This document shows positions 7,126 to 15,207 of a stretch of 19,134 nucleotides of DNA, one piece after another; positions within the stretch are counted from its first letter, which is position 1; each line of letters starts with the position of its first letter. The stretch is from an uncultured Muribaculaceae bacterium (GTDB lineage Bacteria > Bacteroidota > Bacteroidia > Bacteroidales > Muribaculaceae). The position numbers and the translations under genes were made by a program. The notes under the pieces are model-generated. The model made no database searches. It had not been told where the DNA came from and worked only from the letters and a program-made list of their open reading frames with translations. The stretch spans positions 1-19,134 of the forward strand of contig CAJTRC010000049.1 in the NCBI GenBank assembly GCA_910578365.1. The letters are read 5' to 3'.

Positions 7126-8541
7126 TTAAGGCCTTACAGACTGCATTATCTTCTGAGGCAGTTCAGTATTATTGTTGAAGCCCTTGAACAGGTCGGCACC
7201 TGCTCCGGCGGTGAACACAGGCACAGGATTGCCGCTGTGACTGGTTGTAGTGAAGCCCACCCCGGCCATGTCGTTGAGGGTTCGGAAAACCGCAACTGCA
7301 AATTCGTTGAAGTTGGCATACAGGGTCTTCTGGTCTTGGCCGTTGCGCTGTTCGAATGTGATGATAAACATGTCCTTGAGTTCTTTCTCGCGCTCCGGGG
7401 TTACCTTGATAGCCCCGAAAAGGCCAAGACGGTCGGCAAGATATTCCTTCATATCGTCCCAAGTGTAGATGCGGCGCGAGTTGAGTATGCTTTTGCAATA
7501 TTCGCTGAACGCCTCTTTTGAAACACGCTGGTGGTCGAAAAGTTCAAGTTTGTTGTTATAGCCGAGATAATTCGTGCCCAGCGCCATGCCGCCGGTGTCG
7601 TGGTCGGCGGTGACCACAATCAGGGTTCTGTCGGGGTGCTTGCCATAAAAGTCAAAGGCCAGGGCGAGAGCCTGGTCGAAGTTGAGCACCTCCTTAATGG
7701 CGGCGCCGCCGTCATTGCCGTGGAGTGCGTGGTCGATGTTGCCACCTTCTACCATCATAAAGAAGCGGTCGGGCGAGTATTTCTCCAGGTGAGCCAGGCA
7801 GTCGGCGGTAAGGGCCGGCAGAGTCAGGGCGCCGGCTATAGAGTCAACGGTATAGCCCAAATCCCAGGGGTGCGAGGTCTGGTCGCCGAAAATCATTACG
7901 CGGCGGCTGTCGTGGGGGCCAAGGGCATCGGCTCCGTACTTTATGCTGATTCCGGCCGCGTCCATGCGTTGCTGCAGGTCCGTTGGATTGCCGTCCTTGT
8001 CCTTGAAACCGCCATACGACGCACCGGCTATATATTCATAGCCCGATTCTACCCCCTGCACATCGATTTCATAACTCATTTTGCGCGATGGCACATGGGC
8101 GTAGAAAGCGCCCGGGGTTGCATCATCGGCCGCTACGGTGGTAACCAGACCTACGCCGTAGCCCAGGTCGTGCAGTTCTTTGGCTATGGAAGTCACCGCT
8201 ACTGTGTCGGGGCCCATGCCCAGCATGCCGTTGCGGGTTTTGGTGCGGGTCGAAAGAGCGGTGCCTGCGGCTGCCGAGTCGGTCACCGGCGATGAAAAAG
8301 AGTATGTCTGACACCATCCGACCACCGGCATCTGCATCATGGTCAGCGGAGTAGAATTGCCCAGTACCATACGGTTGTAGTTCTGAGCCGCCATCACCGG
8401 GCCCATGCCCATACCGTCACCTATAAAATAAAATATATATTTTGCCTGCGGCTCGGCAGTATTGTTTTCGGCCGCGAATACGCCTGTAGGAAGAGCCGCA
8501 GCCAGAATTATTGAACCTATTATTGCTTTATAGCTTTTCAT
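7126..8541 (-). CDS. phoA: Alkaline phosphatase
   Basis: A 471-residue periplasmic alkaline phosphatase that releases phosphate from phosphomonoesters. A signal peptide ends near residue 23 (GVFA). Catalytic features: FIGDGMG at 39-45 with metal ligand D42, nucleophile S89 in VTDSAAAG, EGGNIDHALHGND at 265-277, TADHDTGG at 311-318, and the late TSHSG histidine motif. All metal-ligand blocks appear intact and size is normal. It lies 30 nt downstream of the GH3 gene with no promoter motif between them, and close to a phosphate transporter across the divergent region, which suggests joint phosphate scavenging. Gene name used in the broad sense of the family. Confidence 0.93.
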   Translation of the reverse strand: MKSYKAIIGSIILAAALPTGVFAAENNTAEPQAKYIFYFIGDGMGMGPVMAAQNYNRMVLGNSTPLTMMQMPVVGWCQTYSFSSPVTDSAAAGTALSTRTKTRNGMLGMGPDTVAVTSIAKELHDLGYGVGLVTTVAADDATPGAFYAHVPSRKMSYEIDVQGVESGYEYIAGASYGGFKDKDGNPTDLQQRMDAAGISIKYGADALGPHDSRRVMIFGDQTSHPWDLGYTVDSIAGALTLPALTADCLAHLEKYSPDRFFMMVEGGNIDHALHGNDGGAAIKEVLNFDQALALAFDFYGKHPDRTLIVVTADHDTGGMALGTNYLGYNNKLELFDHQRVSKEAFSEYCKSILNSRRIYTWDDMKEYLADRLGLFGAIKVTPEREKELKDMFIITFEQRNGQDQKTLYANFNEFAVAVFRTLNDMAGVGFTTTSHSGNPVPVFTAGAGADLFKGFNNNTELPQKIMQSVRP

Positions 8542-8571
8542 ACTTGTTGATACTATATAATATATTCAAAA

Positions 8572-10095
8572 TCAGTTGTTGAGGCGGAGCATGGCCTCGA
8601 TTATACGTCTGTCGTTCTGCAGGCGTGGCACCTTGCGCTGGCCGCCGAGTTTGCCGGTGCTTGCGAGCCAGCTGTCGAAGAGGCCGGTGCGCGCAGTGGT
8701 GATGGTGAGCCGGGCCAGAAAAATATTGCCGGTGCGCTTAGCCTGATAGTCTGAGTTCACGCGGCAAAGGCAGCTGTCGAGCATGTCGGCGAATGCCTCA
8801 ATGTCGTGCGGCGGAGTAGTCCACTCTATAAGCCACTGGTGGTGACCGCGGCTCGAATCAGTGGTATATACCGGAGCGGCGGTATAGTCCGACACTCTTG
8901 CGCCGGTAGCTTTGCAAGCCATGGCCAGGGCCTTGTCTGCATTGTGTACCATCAGTTCCTCACCGAAGGCATTGATGTAGTGGCTGGTGCGCCCGGCAAT
9001 GGAAATCATCAGCGGGTCGACGCTATGTACAGTCACCGTATCGCCTATGGAGTAACGCCACAGACCGTTGCACGAGCTTATCAGCAAAGCATATGTTTGG
9101 CCCTGCTCTACTTTCCAGGCCGGCAGGGGAGCCTCGGGGTCGAACGGGTCGGCATCGAGCGGACGGAACTCATAGAACACCCCGGTGTCAAGCAGCAGTT
9201 GCATGGCACCGTGTTCGCGCGAAGTCTGCACGCCAAAGAAGCCTTCCGAGGCATTGTAAGTTTCGAGATAGCGCATGCGGGCGGGGTCGGTCAGGCGGGC
9301 ATACTGCTCGCGATATGGCTCGAATGATATGCCTCCGTGGAAAAAGACCTCCAGATTGGGCCATACATCGTGGATATTGTCGGCGCCGGTGTATTCAATT
9401 ACCTGCCGCAGCACAGTCATAAACCACGAGGGAACTCCCGAGATGTTGGTGACATCTTCGTGTGCTGAGTTCTGCACCAGCAGAGTCAGTTTGGTAGTCC
9501 AGTCCGGCATAAGAGCGACATCGCGCGAGGGTATGCGCAGCAAGCCTGCCAGCGGATTTATGGCCTCGATAAGATGAGCCGAGAGGTCGCCGATTCTGGC
9601 TCCGGCCGGATTTTCGGCCTTACTCAGTTCGTTGGCGAAACTGCCTCCGAGTATAAAAGCCTTGCCGGCGAACAGACGCGAGTCGGGGTACAGGCTCAGA
9701 TAATGCGCCACTACATCGCGGCCGCCGGCGTAGTGGTTCAGCCTGAGCGAGTGGTCCGTCACCGGAATATACTTGCTCTTGCCCTCCGAAGTGCCCGACG
9801 ACTGGGCAAAGCGCCTGCATCGTCCGGGCCACAGAATATCGCTTTCGCCGGCCAGCATACGCATTATGTCGGGCCTCAGGGTTTCATAGTCAGTCACCGG
9901 CAGGCGTCCGGCAAAGTCGGCGTATGACTTAATGCCGTCGAAGCGGTGCAGCCGTCCGTAGGCCGTATCGCGGGCCATTGCCGCCAGACGCAGCATCTGG
10001 GCCGTCTGCACGGCCTTCACATGTCCGGTCCAGCTGCGTGCAGCCTTGACACGGCGGTTGAAATAATATTTTAATAACGGAGTAAGATTGAGCAT
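8572..10095 (-). CDS. GH3-family acyl-adenylate amido ligase-like protein
   Basis: A 507-residue protein of the GH3 auxin-responsive promoter family, a branch of the ANL adenylating enzymes. Plant members join amino acids to acyl acids such as auxin or jasmonate; bacterial substrates are mostly unknown. Visible motifs: the ATP/phosphate loop SSGTSEGKSKYIP (99-111), YNASEGFFG (a motif in the acyl/adenylate region) and the hinge region YSIGDTV, followed by GRTSHYINAFGEEL. Start choice: an in-frame ATG exists at 10149, but 10095 begins the conserved MLNLTPLLKYYF and leaves room for the promoter-like boxes at 10147-10174. It heads the GH3-phosphatase-ald series. Confidence 0.9.
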   Translation of the reverse strand: MLNLTPLLKYYFNRRVKAARSWTGHVKAVQTAQMLRLAAMARDTAYGRLHRFDGIKSYADFAGRLPVTDYETLRPDIMRMLAGESDILWPGRCRRFAQSSGTSEGKSKYIPVTDHSLRLNHYAGGRDVVAHYLSLYPDSRLFAGKAFILGGSFANELSKAENPAGARIGDLSAHLIEAINPLAGLLRIPSRDVALMPDWTTKLTLLVQNSAHEDVTNISGVPSWFMTVLRQVIEYTGADNIHDVWPNLEVFFHGGISFEPYREQYARLTDPARMRYLETYNASEGFFGVQTSREHGAMQLLLDTGVFYEFRPLDADPFDPEAPLPAWKVEQGQTYALLISSCNGLWRYSIGDTVTVHSVDPLMISIAGRTSHYINAFGEELMVHNADKALAMACKATGARVSDYTAAPVYTTDSSRGHHQWLIEWTTPPHDIEAFADMLDSCLCRVNSDYQAKRTGNIFLARLTITTARTGLFDSWLASTGKLGGQRKVPRLQNDRRIIEAMLRLNN

Positions 10096-10146
10096 ATTCG
10101 ATACATCCTCAGTGGTGGCAATAGCCACCGCTGAGGTCAGATATAG

Positions 10147-10174
10147 CAAAATTACAAATTATTTCGCAAAACTA
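10147..10174 (-). promoter_or_regulatory. Promoter-like -7 boxes for the GH3 operon
   Basis: Two perfect TAnnTTTG motifs occur on the minus strand: TAATTTTG (10147-10154) and TAGTTTTG (10167-10174). Either could serve the GH3 start at 10095. Neither has a clean TTTG 19-21 nt further up, so the active one cannot be decided from sequence. Confidence 0.45.
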
Positions 10175-10181
10175 ATCAGTT

Positions 10182-10216
10182 TTTGTTTAATTATTATTAA
10201 AAAATCATTAACTTTG
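10182..10216 (+). promoter_or_regulatory. Promoter for the Na/Pi transporter gene
   Basis: TTTG at 10182-10185 and a perfect TAACTTTG -7 box at 10209-10216 face rightward. The gap of 23 nt is slightly long for the consensus. The ATG at 10266 would have a leader of about 45 nt. The region is AT-rich and shared with the divergent GH3 promoter. Confidence 0.55.
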
Positions 10217-10265
10217 TGCCGCGAAGTTCCTCTTCGCAACCACAAAGCCCAATTACAGTACAATA

Positions 10266-12110
10266 ATGGACTATAGTATTTTTGATTTTTTATGCCTTCT
10301 CGGAGCTGTAGGTTTGTTTCTTTACGGCATGAAGGTAATGAGTGAAGGTTTGCAAAAGGCCGCCGGTGACCGCCTGCGTAACATCCTGTCGGCCATGACC
10401 CGCAACCGCTTTACCGGCACACTCACCGGCTTTGCAATCACCGCATTGATTCAGAGTTCATCGGCCTCCACTGTAATGGTGGTAAGTTTCGTGAATGCCG
10501 GCCTGATGACCTTGGCTCAGTCGATGGCGGTGATAATGGGTGCCAACGTAGGTACCACCTTTACAGCATGGGTTATAGCCCTGTTCGGATTCAAAGTCAA
10601 CATCTCCACTTTTGTGATGCCGCTTATTGCCGTGGCAGTAGTGTTGCTGCTGTCCAATAAGAGCAAGGCCAAGAGCATGGGTGAATTCCTTATAGGTTTC
10701 AGCTTCCTGTTCATGGGTCTGGACATGATTAGCGCCTACGTGCCCGACCTGCAGAGCAACCCCGACATGTTCGCCTACCTGAAACATTACGCCTCGATGG
10801 GCATCACCTCCATATTGATATTCCTGCTGGTTGGCCTGCTGCTGACAATGGTGATACAGTCGTCGGCGGCCACCTTCGCCATCACACTGATTATGTGCAG
10901 CAAGGGCTGGATTGGCTACGACCTGGCCTGCGCGCTTGTGCTTGGCTCCAACATCGGTACCACCATCACCCCCATTCTGGCCTCGATGAGCGGTAATGTG
11001 GCAGCAAAGCGTACCGCCATGGGGCATCTGCTGTTCAACTTTCTGGGCACTATATGGTGTGTGTGCATATTCATTCCGTTCGCCAATTTTAACGCATGGC
11101 TCACCGAAACCATAGGCCAGAGCGACCCCAACGCCCTGTTTGGCTTCGTAAACGGCCTCGAAGCAACCGACCCGCAGGTGTACAACAACCTGTTCAACAA
11201 CTCGCTGCCCGCGGGCAACGACCTATACCAGCGCGTGAGCGCCGCTCAGATGGCTGTGGCACAGATGCAAATGAGCGTATCGTTCGGACTGTCGATATTC
11301 CACACCACATTCAATCTGGTCAACCTCGGCATAATGATATGGTTCACAAAACTGTATGTGCGCATGGTAGAGTGGCTGGTACCCAACAAGAAGAAAGGCG
11401 ACGAAGAGGAATTCAGCCTCAAGTTCATACGCGGCGGCCTTATGAACGCAGCCGAACTCAACATTGCCCAGGCCGAAAAAGAAATCAGCGTATACGCCCA
11501 GCGTGTTGGGCGCATGATTACTATGGGGCAGACTCTGATTCACACACAGGAAGGCTCCGAGGAATACAACAACCTGTATTCGCGCATTGAAAAATACGAA
11601 GACATATCGGACCGCATGGAACTCGAAATAGCCCAGTATCTGAACCGATGCGCCGAAGGACGGCTTTCAAACGAAGGCAAGATGAAGATTGCAGGCATGC
11701 TCACCATAATTGCCGAAATCGAAAGCATTGCCGACTGCTGTCTGGGTATCGGCAAAATAATGGCTCGAAAAATCGAAAGCCACGCCGAATTCAACGACGA
11801 AATCTATCACAACATCGACACCATGTACAACTACGTCAAAGAGGCAATGGAGTTGATGAACAGCCAGCTGAGCGACATTGAGAATGTAAGCCAGAGTACG
11901 CTGATGCAGTCGTACAACAAGGAACGCGAGATAAACAATATGCGCAACACTCTGCGCAACGCAAACGTGGAGAACATCAACAAACAGCACTACGCATACC
12001 AGGCCGGCATATACTATATGGATATCATCAGCGACCTGGAGCGCACCGGCGACTACATCATAAATGTAATCGACAGCCTCCGCGAGCAGTTCCGCAAAAA
12101 AACGGCTTAA
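10266..12110 (+). CDS. Na/Pi cotransporter family protein (NptA type with PhoU-like tail)
   Basis: A 614-residue inner-membrane protein. Two inverted PNaS repeats are visible: QSSSAST (63-69) followed by GANVGTT (92-98), and QSSAAT (198-203) followed by GSNIGTT (227-233). The paired QSSS/T motifs are the substrate and sodium-binding hallmark of type II Na/phosphate transporters. From about residue 390 the protein is soluble and helical, with acidic-rich heptads, matching the PhoU-like C-terminal domain of bacterial NptA proteins. Predicted role: sodium-coupled movement of inorganic phosphate. Length is normal. Divergent from the GH3-alkaline phosphatase operon. Confidence 0.95.
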   Translation: MDYSIFDFLCLLGAVGLFLYGMKVMSEGLQKAAGDRLRNILSAMTRNRFTGTLTGFAITALIQSSSASTVMVVSFVNAGLMTLAQSMAVIMGANVGTTFTAWVIALFGFKVNISTFVMPLIAVAVVLLLSNKSKAKSMGEFLIGFSFLFMGLDMISAYVPDLQSNPDMFAYLKHYASMGITSILIFLLVGLLLTMVIQSSAATFAITLIMCSKGWIGYDLACALVLGSNIGTTITPILASMSGNVAAKRTAMGHLLFNFLGTIWCVCIFIPFANFNAWLTETIGQSDPNALFGFVNGLEATDPQVYNNLFNNSLPAGNDLYQRVSAAQMAVAQMQMSVSFGLSIFHTTFNLVNLGIMIWFTKLYVRMVEWLVPNKKKGDEEEFSLKFIRGGLMNAAELNIAQAEKEISVYAQRVGRMITMGQTLIHTQEGSEEYNNLYSRIEKYEDISDRMELEIAQYLNRCAEGRLSNEGKMKIAGMLTIIAEIESIADCCLGIGKIMARKIESHAEFNDEIYHNIDTMYNYVKEAMELMNSQLSDIENVSQSTLMQSYNKEREINNMRNTLRNANVENINKQHYAYQAGIYYMDIISDLERTGDYIINVIDSLREQFRKKTA

Positions 12111-12129
12111 ACACCAATATACCTTGTAC

Positions 12130-12176
12130 CCCACCGTCGTCCTCGACGGTGGGCGCCACGCACACCCACAAAAGTG
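12130..12176 (-). repeat. REP-like hairpin element, copy 1 (inverted orientation)
   Basis: The main stem has 10-bp arms, CCCACCGTCG (12130-12139) and CGACGGTGGG (12144-12153). Read on the minus strand the loop end is GTCG-AGGA-CGAC. A smaller hairpin, CCAC-AAAA-GTGG (12165-12176), lies 11 nt away. The same pair of structures occurs at 12234-12280 and 16118-16178 in the opposite orientation. There is no T-run, so it is not a plain terminator, though it sits where the transporter message should end. Confidence 0.65.
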
Positions 12177-12233
12177 GAAGCATCCTTGCCTCCATAGTGC
12201 AAGCATATAAAACACCCGAATATAATTTTATGT

Positions 12234-12280
12234 CCGTGGCAACACGGGCACCAGCCCTCCTGTCGGGACGACAGGAGGCT
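12234..12280 (+). repeat. REP-like hairpin element, copy 2
   Basis: A small hairpin with a GNRA-type loop, CCGTG-GCAA-CACGG (12234-12247), is followed by the main hairpin. Its arms are CCTCCTGTCG (12256-12265) and CGACAGGAGG (12269-12278), with a GGA loop. Flanking AGC...GCT extends the stem with one bulge. The 17-nt core CCTGTCGGGACGACAGG is identical in copy 3. Confidence 0.7.
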
Positions 12281-12438
12281 ACAAACACCACAGTAGATAC
12301 TATAGTCAGTCAAAAATCAGTAGTTTACAATATTTTATTTTGCATATTATCCACTTATTCAACCTCTGTGCAAATTGCAATTACTCCCATTTGATATACA
12401 GAAGTTTGCTACTATAATAAAAAAAAGTTTGAATTATA

Positions 12439-12470
12439 GTTGCAAAATTCAAAAATATACTTTATATTTG
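12439..12470 (+). promoter_or_regulatory. Promoter of the pseudoprotease gene
   Basis: TATATTTG (12463-12470) is a perfect TAnnTTTG -7 box. GTTG (12439-12442), one base off TTTG, stands exactly 20 nt before it. Transcription would start near 12478, giving a leader of roughly 195 nt before the ATG at 12674. Confidence 0.55.
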
Positions 12471-12494
12471 CCGCAGACAAAAACACAACTGCGT

Positions 12495-12554
12495 ATGAAG
12501 TCGATCAATCCGAACCACGCTCCGTTCACAACACGTGTTCAGCACCGACGATGA
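12495..12554 (+). CDS. Possible leader ORF 1 (19 codons)
   Basis: ATG at 12495 opens a 19-residue basic peptide (starts MKSINPNHAPF, ends QHRR) that stops at TGA 12552-12554. That stop overlaps the ATG of leader ORF 2 as ATGA. It starts only about 17 nt after the presumed transcription start. Nothing shows that it is translated; the coupling-type overlap and its position in the leader are the only support. Confidence 0.25.
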   Translation: MKSINPNHAPFTTRVQHRR

Positions 12555-12640
12555 AGCCACAAAATATCGGCTCCGTTGCTGACGCATATCTGCCGGACGG
12601 AACCACCGACGGCAATCAATATGAAGGCTGGATTTACTAA
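12551..12640 (+). CDS. Possible leader ORF 2 (29 codons)
   Basis: ATG at 12551 opens a 29-residue peptide beginning MKPQNIGSVADAYLPDG and ending GWIY, closed by TAA 12638-12640, 33 nt before the main gene. It overlaps leader ORF 1 as ATGA. The composition is protein-like, and it could equally be a remnant of an older gene. No family recognised. Confidence 0.28.
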   Translation: MKPQNIGSVADAYLPDGTTDGNQYEGWIY

Positions 12641-12673
12641 ATATCACATCAAGTTGGACTAACAGATTTTACC

Positions 12674-15139
12674 ATGAAAAAAAGTATTTATCACACTATC
12701 GCAGCAATAATTGCGATGTTGTTCCTGACCGCTGAAAGTGCTATTGCCGGGCCTGTCAGTGAAGAAGATGCGTACGAAATTGTGTCGGGGCAAATAACCG
12801 AAACCGGAGCAAACTATTACATCTGTGAAACTGACGATGATAGTCTGTGGCAGTTTTTCGTAGATGTTGAGCCTACAAAGGCTTGGGCACACAACTGTTA
12901 TCTAATCTCTATTCCAAAAGACGGAGAAAGTGATGCTGTGTCGGTATCGAAAGAAAAACGCCGTTTCCCGCCTAAAGTTCGCATGCGTCCGTACAAGGTT
13001 GAGAAGCCGCCAATGAAAACTCCAGCTCTGTCTGCCCCGAGTTTTGCCGCAGGACAACGACCGACAAAATTCCGGGGTAATATATACGCTCTTATCGTAA
13101 ATGGGGGTGGTAACGTCAACTTGAATTCAGAGTATGACTGGAATGATTGTGCATACATTTACAATACATTGCGTATTACTTACGGTGTTCCTAAAGAAAA
13201 TATCGAGGTATTGTTTAATGACGGCGGAGTACCGTTTGCCGATATGCTTGACTCTGATGATGAGATGGTAGATTCGAATCCTGACCTTGATGGTGACGGT
13301 GAAAAAGATGTTACCGGGGCTTCAACATCTACTAATTTCCAGAATGTAGTTAACAGTATGGCAGAGAAAATATCGGATGACGACATGTTCTTCCTATTTC
13401 TAAAAGGTCCGGCCGAGCGCAGCAACGAAGATGGAACAATGCTGTACTTTTGGGAGGACAATAGACCGGAGGACAATAATATAGTTACCAAAAATAAGTT
13501 GGCAACTATGTTGCAGCCGATTCTCGACCGTGATTGTTTGAAAAATATTGTATTGGCTTACAACTATTCCGGCGATTATCCTGCAGAGTTCAAGAAAGAG
13601 GGTGTGTTTGTAACAACTGCCTGCGGAAAGAAGCAAGAAATGACTCGTCTGCACGGAGAATCATGCTACGACTTTCCGTATCTGTGGATATCCGCAATAA
13701 ATAGGGTTGATCCGTATGGAACTAATGTTGGCTCTGATTATAATGAAGATGGCTACATATCCATGCTTGAGGCATTCAATAATGTATATGAACGTCGGAA
13801 ATTTACAGCTAATCCGCAGTATTACAGCAGTTCATCGAAGTTTGCAAATATGCTTAACATGGATTATATTCTATCGTCCGATGAACTATATATAGCTGAT
13901 GAGGAAAAACAAAACCAAGGTTGGAATTATTTACATCATTCGGATACCTCTTGGAATAGTCCGGATATATGGATTCGTACTGGTCCGGAAGATGAAGGAA
14001 ATAATATAATAAGCTCCAGCAAAGCTTATGTTTATGTCAGAGTTCACAATAATTCATGGAAAGCCAGCCCCGAAGATAAAAAAGTTCATGTAGCCTGGAG
14101 TTTTAATAGCCTTAATTTGCGTTCTGATGTCGTTATGGGGCTAGAACATTTGTCATCAATTTCTACCGGAGGTTATATCGGAGCTGTTTCATTACCTTCG
14201 ATACCGGCATTCTCAAGTACCGTGATTGAAATACCTTGGCAATTGTCTTCTAGACTACAGGATGTTATCAATAGCGATAATCCTTTGGGCAGTGTATCAA
14301 TCTGTGCAGAGATTGCGACAAACAACGGCATAATTAAGATGCATACACACCCATCCTATGGCGATTTTAATCAGACAACCAGGAGTGATAGAAGTATTGC
14401 AGTACGTAACGTCCTTCTGCCTAAGTATGCGGATCATGGCAGTTCCACATGTATTCGTACTGCTTTCATTATGAGAAATAATTTAAGTAGTACCGCCCTA
14501 TATAATCTGTCTTTTGTATTTGATGATGAAACGATTGGACAGCATAACGCTCTTTTAGAAATGCCCCTTGAATTATATAACAGATGGGTTGATTCTGGTG
14601 CCGACTCGTGCTGGCAATCAGGCCTTCCTCTCATATATGACGATTGTGTTCATTTGCCAATCAGTTCACATTACCAATGTAATAGAATTCCTTTGAAACC
14701 TAATGAATCTGTGGTTCTCAATGTGGTTTCATTCCAAAATAATGTGGGTCTTGGTAATTTTTTGCACTTTGATTTGGTTATGAAAGACGCGAATGGAAAG
14801 ACGATTGACGGAATGCATGTGCAACTTCCTTTCTTTATGATGGCAATCCCGCTTGAAATCGATGAGGATGGTTCTATATCCCAATCATTTGTGAGAAACA
14901 ATGATATACTACAGCAGTCTGTTCTAAAGGTTGAGCTTAAAAAGACAGTTGTCCGGACTACTCCTACGTTGATTACAATCAGCGATGCCAATACCGCCCG
15001 TATAGTCAAAACTATTGATGTATACGAAGGTGAGAAAGTTTGTGAAGTGAACTTGTCCGGATTACCCAAAGGCTTGTATGTAGTCAATCTGGTTGAATGC
15101 GGTGTGATTATAGATAATTTGAAGATTTCTTTACCGTAA
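12674..15139 (+). CDS. Secreted C13/caspase-like protein lacking both catalytic residues (pseudoprotease)
   Basis: An 821-residue exported protein. Signal peptide 1-25 (ends AIA). About 28-82 is a small N-terminal domain. About 134-400 has the layout of the Bacteroidota C13 (legumain/caspase-fold) peptidases: NIYALIVNGGGN (136-147), YNTLRITYGVPKENIEVL, an acidic DLDGDGEKD loop (204-212), a DDDMFFLFL strand, then VFVTTAC, YDFPYLWISAIN, a second acidic loop DYNEDGYISMLEAF and NPQYYSSSS. The catalytic His motif (normally T-G/D-H-G) reads L-K-G-P-A at 243-247, and the Cys motif (normally QCYSG) reads YNYSG with N297 in place of Cys. The rest of the fold signature is kept and there is no frameshift, so this looks like a maintained non-enzymatic relative. 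About 420-540 is a CARDB-like segment (SPDIWIR, YVYVRVHN). The C-terminal 60 residues (LPKGLYVVNLVECG) resemble a type IX sorting domain. Codon use is more AT-rich than neighbours. Confidence 0.85.
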   Translation: MKKSIYHTIAAIIAMLFLTAESAIAGPVSEEDAYEIVSGQITETGANYYICETDDDSLWQFFVDVEPTKAWAHNCYLISIPKDGESDAVSVSKEKRRFPPKVRMRPYKVEKPPMKTPALSAPSFAAGQRPTKFRGNIYALIVNGGGNVNLNSEYDWNDCAYIYNTLRITYGVPKENIEVLFNDGGVPFADMLDSDDEMVDSNPDLDGDGEKDVTGASTSTNFQNVVNSMAEKISDDDMFFLFLKGPAERSNEDGTMLYFWEDNRPEDNNIVTKNKLATMLQPILDRDCLKNIVLAYNYSGDYPAEFKKEGVFVTTACGKKQEMTRLHGESCYDFPYLWISAINRVDPYGTNVGSDYNEDGYISMLEAFNNVYERRKFTANPQYYSSSSKFANMLNMDYILSSDELYIADEEKQNQGWNYLHHSDTSWNSPDIWIRTGPEDEGNNIISSSKAYVYVRVHNNSWKASPEDKKVHVAWSFNSLNLRSDVVMGLEHLSSISTGGYIGAVSLPSIPAFSSTVIEIPWQLSSRLQDVINSDNPLGSVSICAEIATNNGIIKMHTHPSYGDFNQTTRSDRSIAVRNVLLPKYADHGSSTCIRTAFIMRNNLSSTALYNLSFVFDDETIGQHNALLEMPLELYNRWVDSGADSCWQSGLPLIYDDCVHLPISSHYQCNRIPLKPNESVVLNVVSFQNNVGLGNFLHFDLVMKDANGKTIDGMHVQLPFFMMAIPLEIDEDGSISQSFVRNNDILQQSVLKVELKKTVVRTTPTLITISDANTARIVKTIDVYEGEKVCEVNLSGLPKGLYVVNLVECGVIIDNLKISLP

Positions 15140-15151
15140 TAATAATAATTT

Positions 15152-15189
15152 GAGTCTTTGCATCGTACAGAAGCACGGTGTAAAGACTC
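15152..15189 (+). repeat. 15-bp stem-loop between the two island genes
   Basis: GAGTCTTTGCATCGT (15152-15166) pairs over its whole length with ACGGTGTAAAGACTC (15175-15189) around an 8-nt loop, with two G-U pairs as RNA. It lies 12 nt after the pseudoprotease stop and 18 nt before the next ATG. No T-run follows. The G-U pairs form only in rightward RNA; on the other strand they become A-C mismatches. That favours an RNA function on the plus strand, such as message processing, stability, or partial attenuation between the two genes. Confidence 0.75.
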
Positions 15190-15207
15190 GATATAAAACG
15201 AATAACT

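Larger units (their letters stand above)
12111..12673. other. Long intergenic region: two hairpin repeats, AT-rich stretch, promoter, leader with small ORFs
   Basis: This 563-nt gap first holds two members of a hairpin family (around 12130-12176 and 12234-12280). About 12300-12462 is very AT-rich and holds nothing I can name except the promoter at its right end. From about 12478 the sequence is the presumed 5' leader of the next gene, with two tiny overlapping ORFs. No tRNA or known riboswitch is recognisable. Confidence 0.7.

Noticed and set aside
7531..8295. 254-codon plus-strand frame
   Set aside because: Antisense to the alkaline phosphatase, no start signals or motifs.
11096..11590. 164-codon frame inside the phosphate transporter gene
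   Set aside because: Arg/Gln-rich shadow frame of the transporter, which has conserved paired QSS motifs and continues across this stretch.
12440..12640. One 66-codon ORF starting at TTG 12440
   Set aside because: The start is upstream of the likely -7 box at 12463-12470, so the message would not contain it; only the portion from 12551 could be translated.
13626..13634. Cys317 (VTTAC) as a replacement nucleophile in the pseudoprotease
   Set aside because: This cysteine occupies the TAC position that follows the catalytic Cys strand in active C13 relatives too, so it is not a substitute for the lost catalytic residue at 297.
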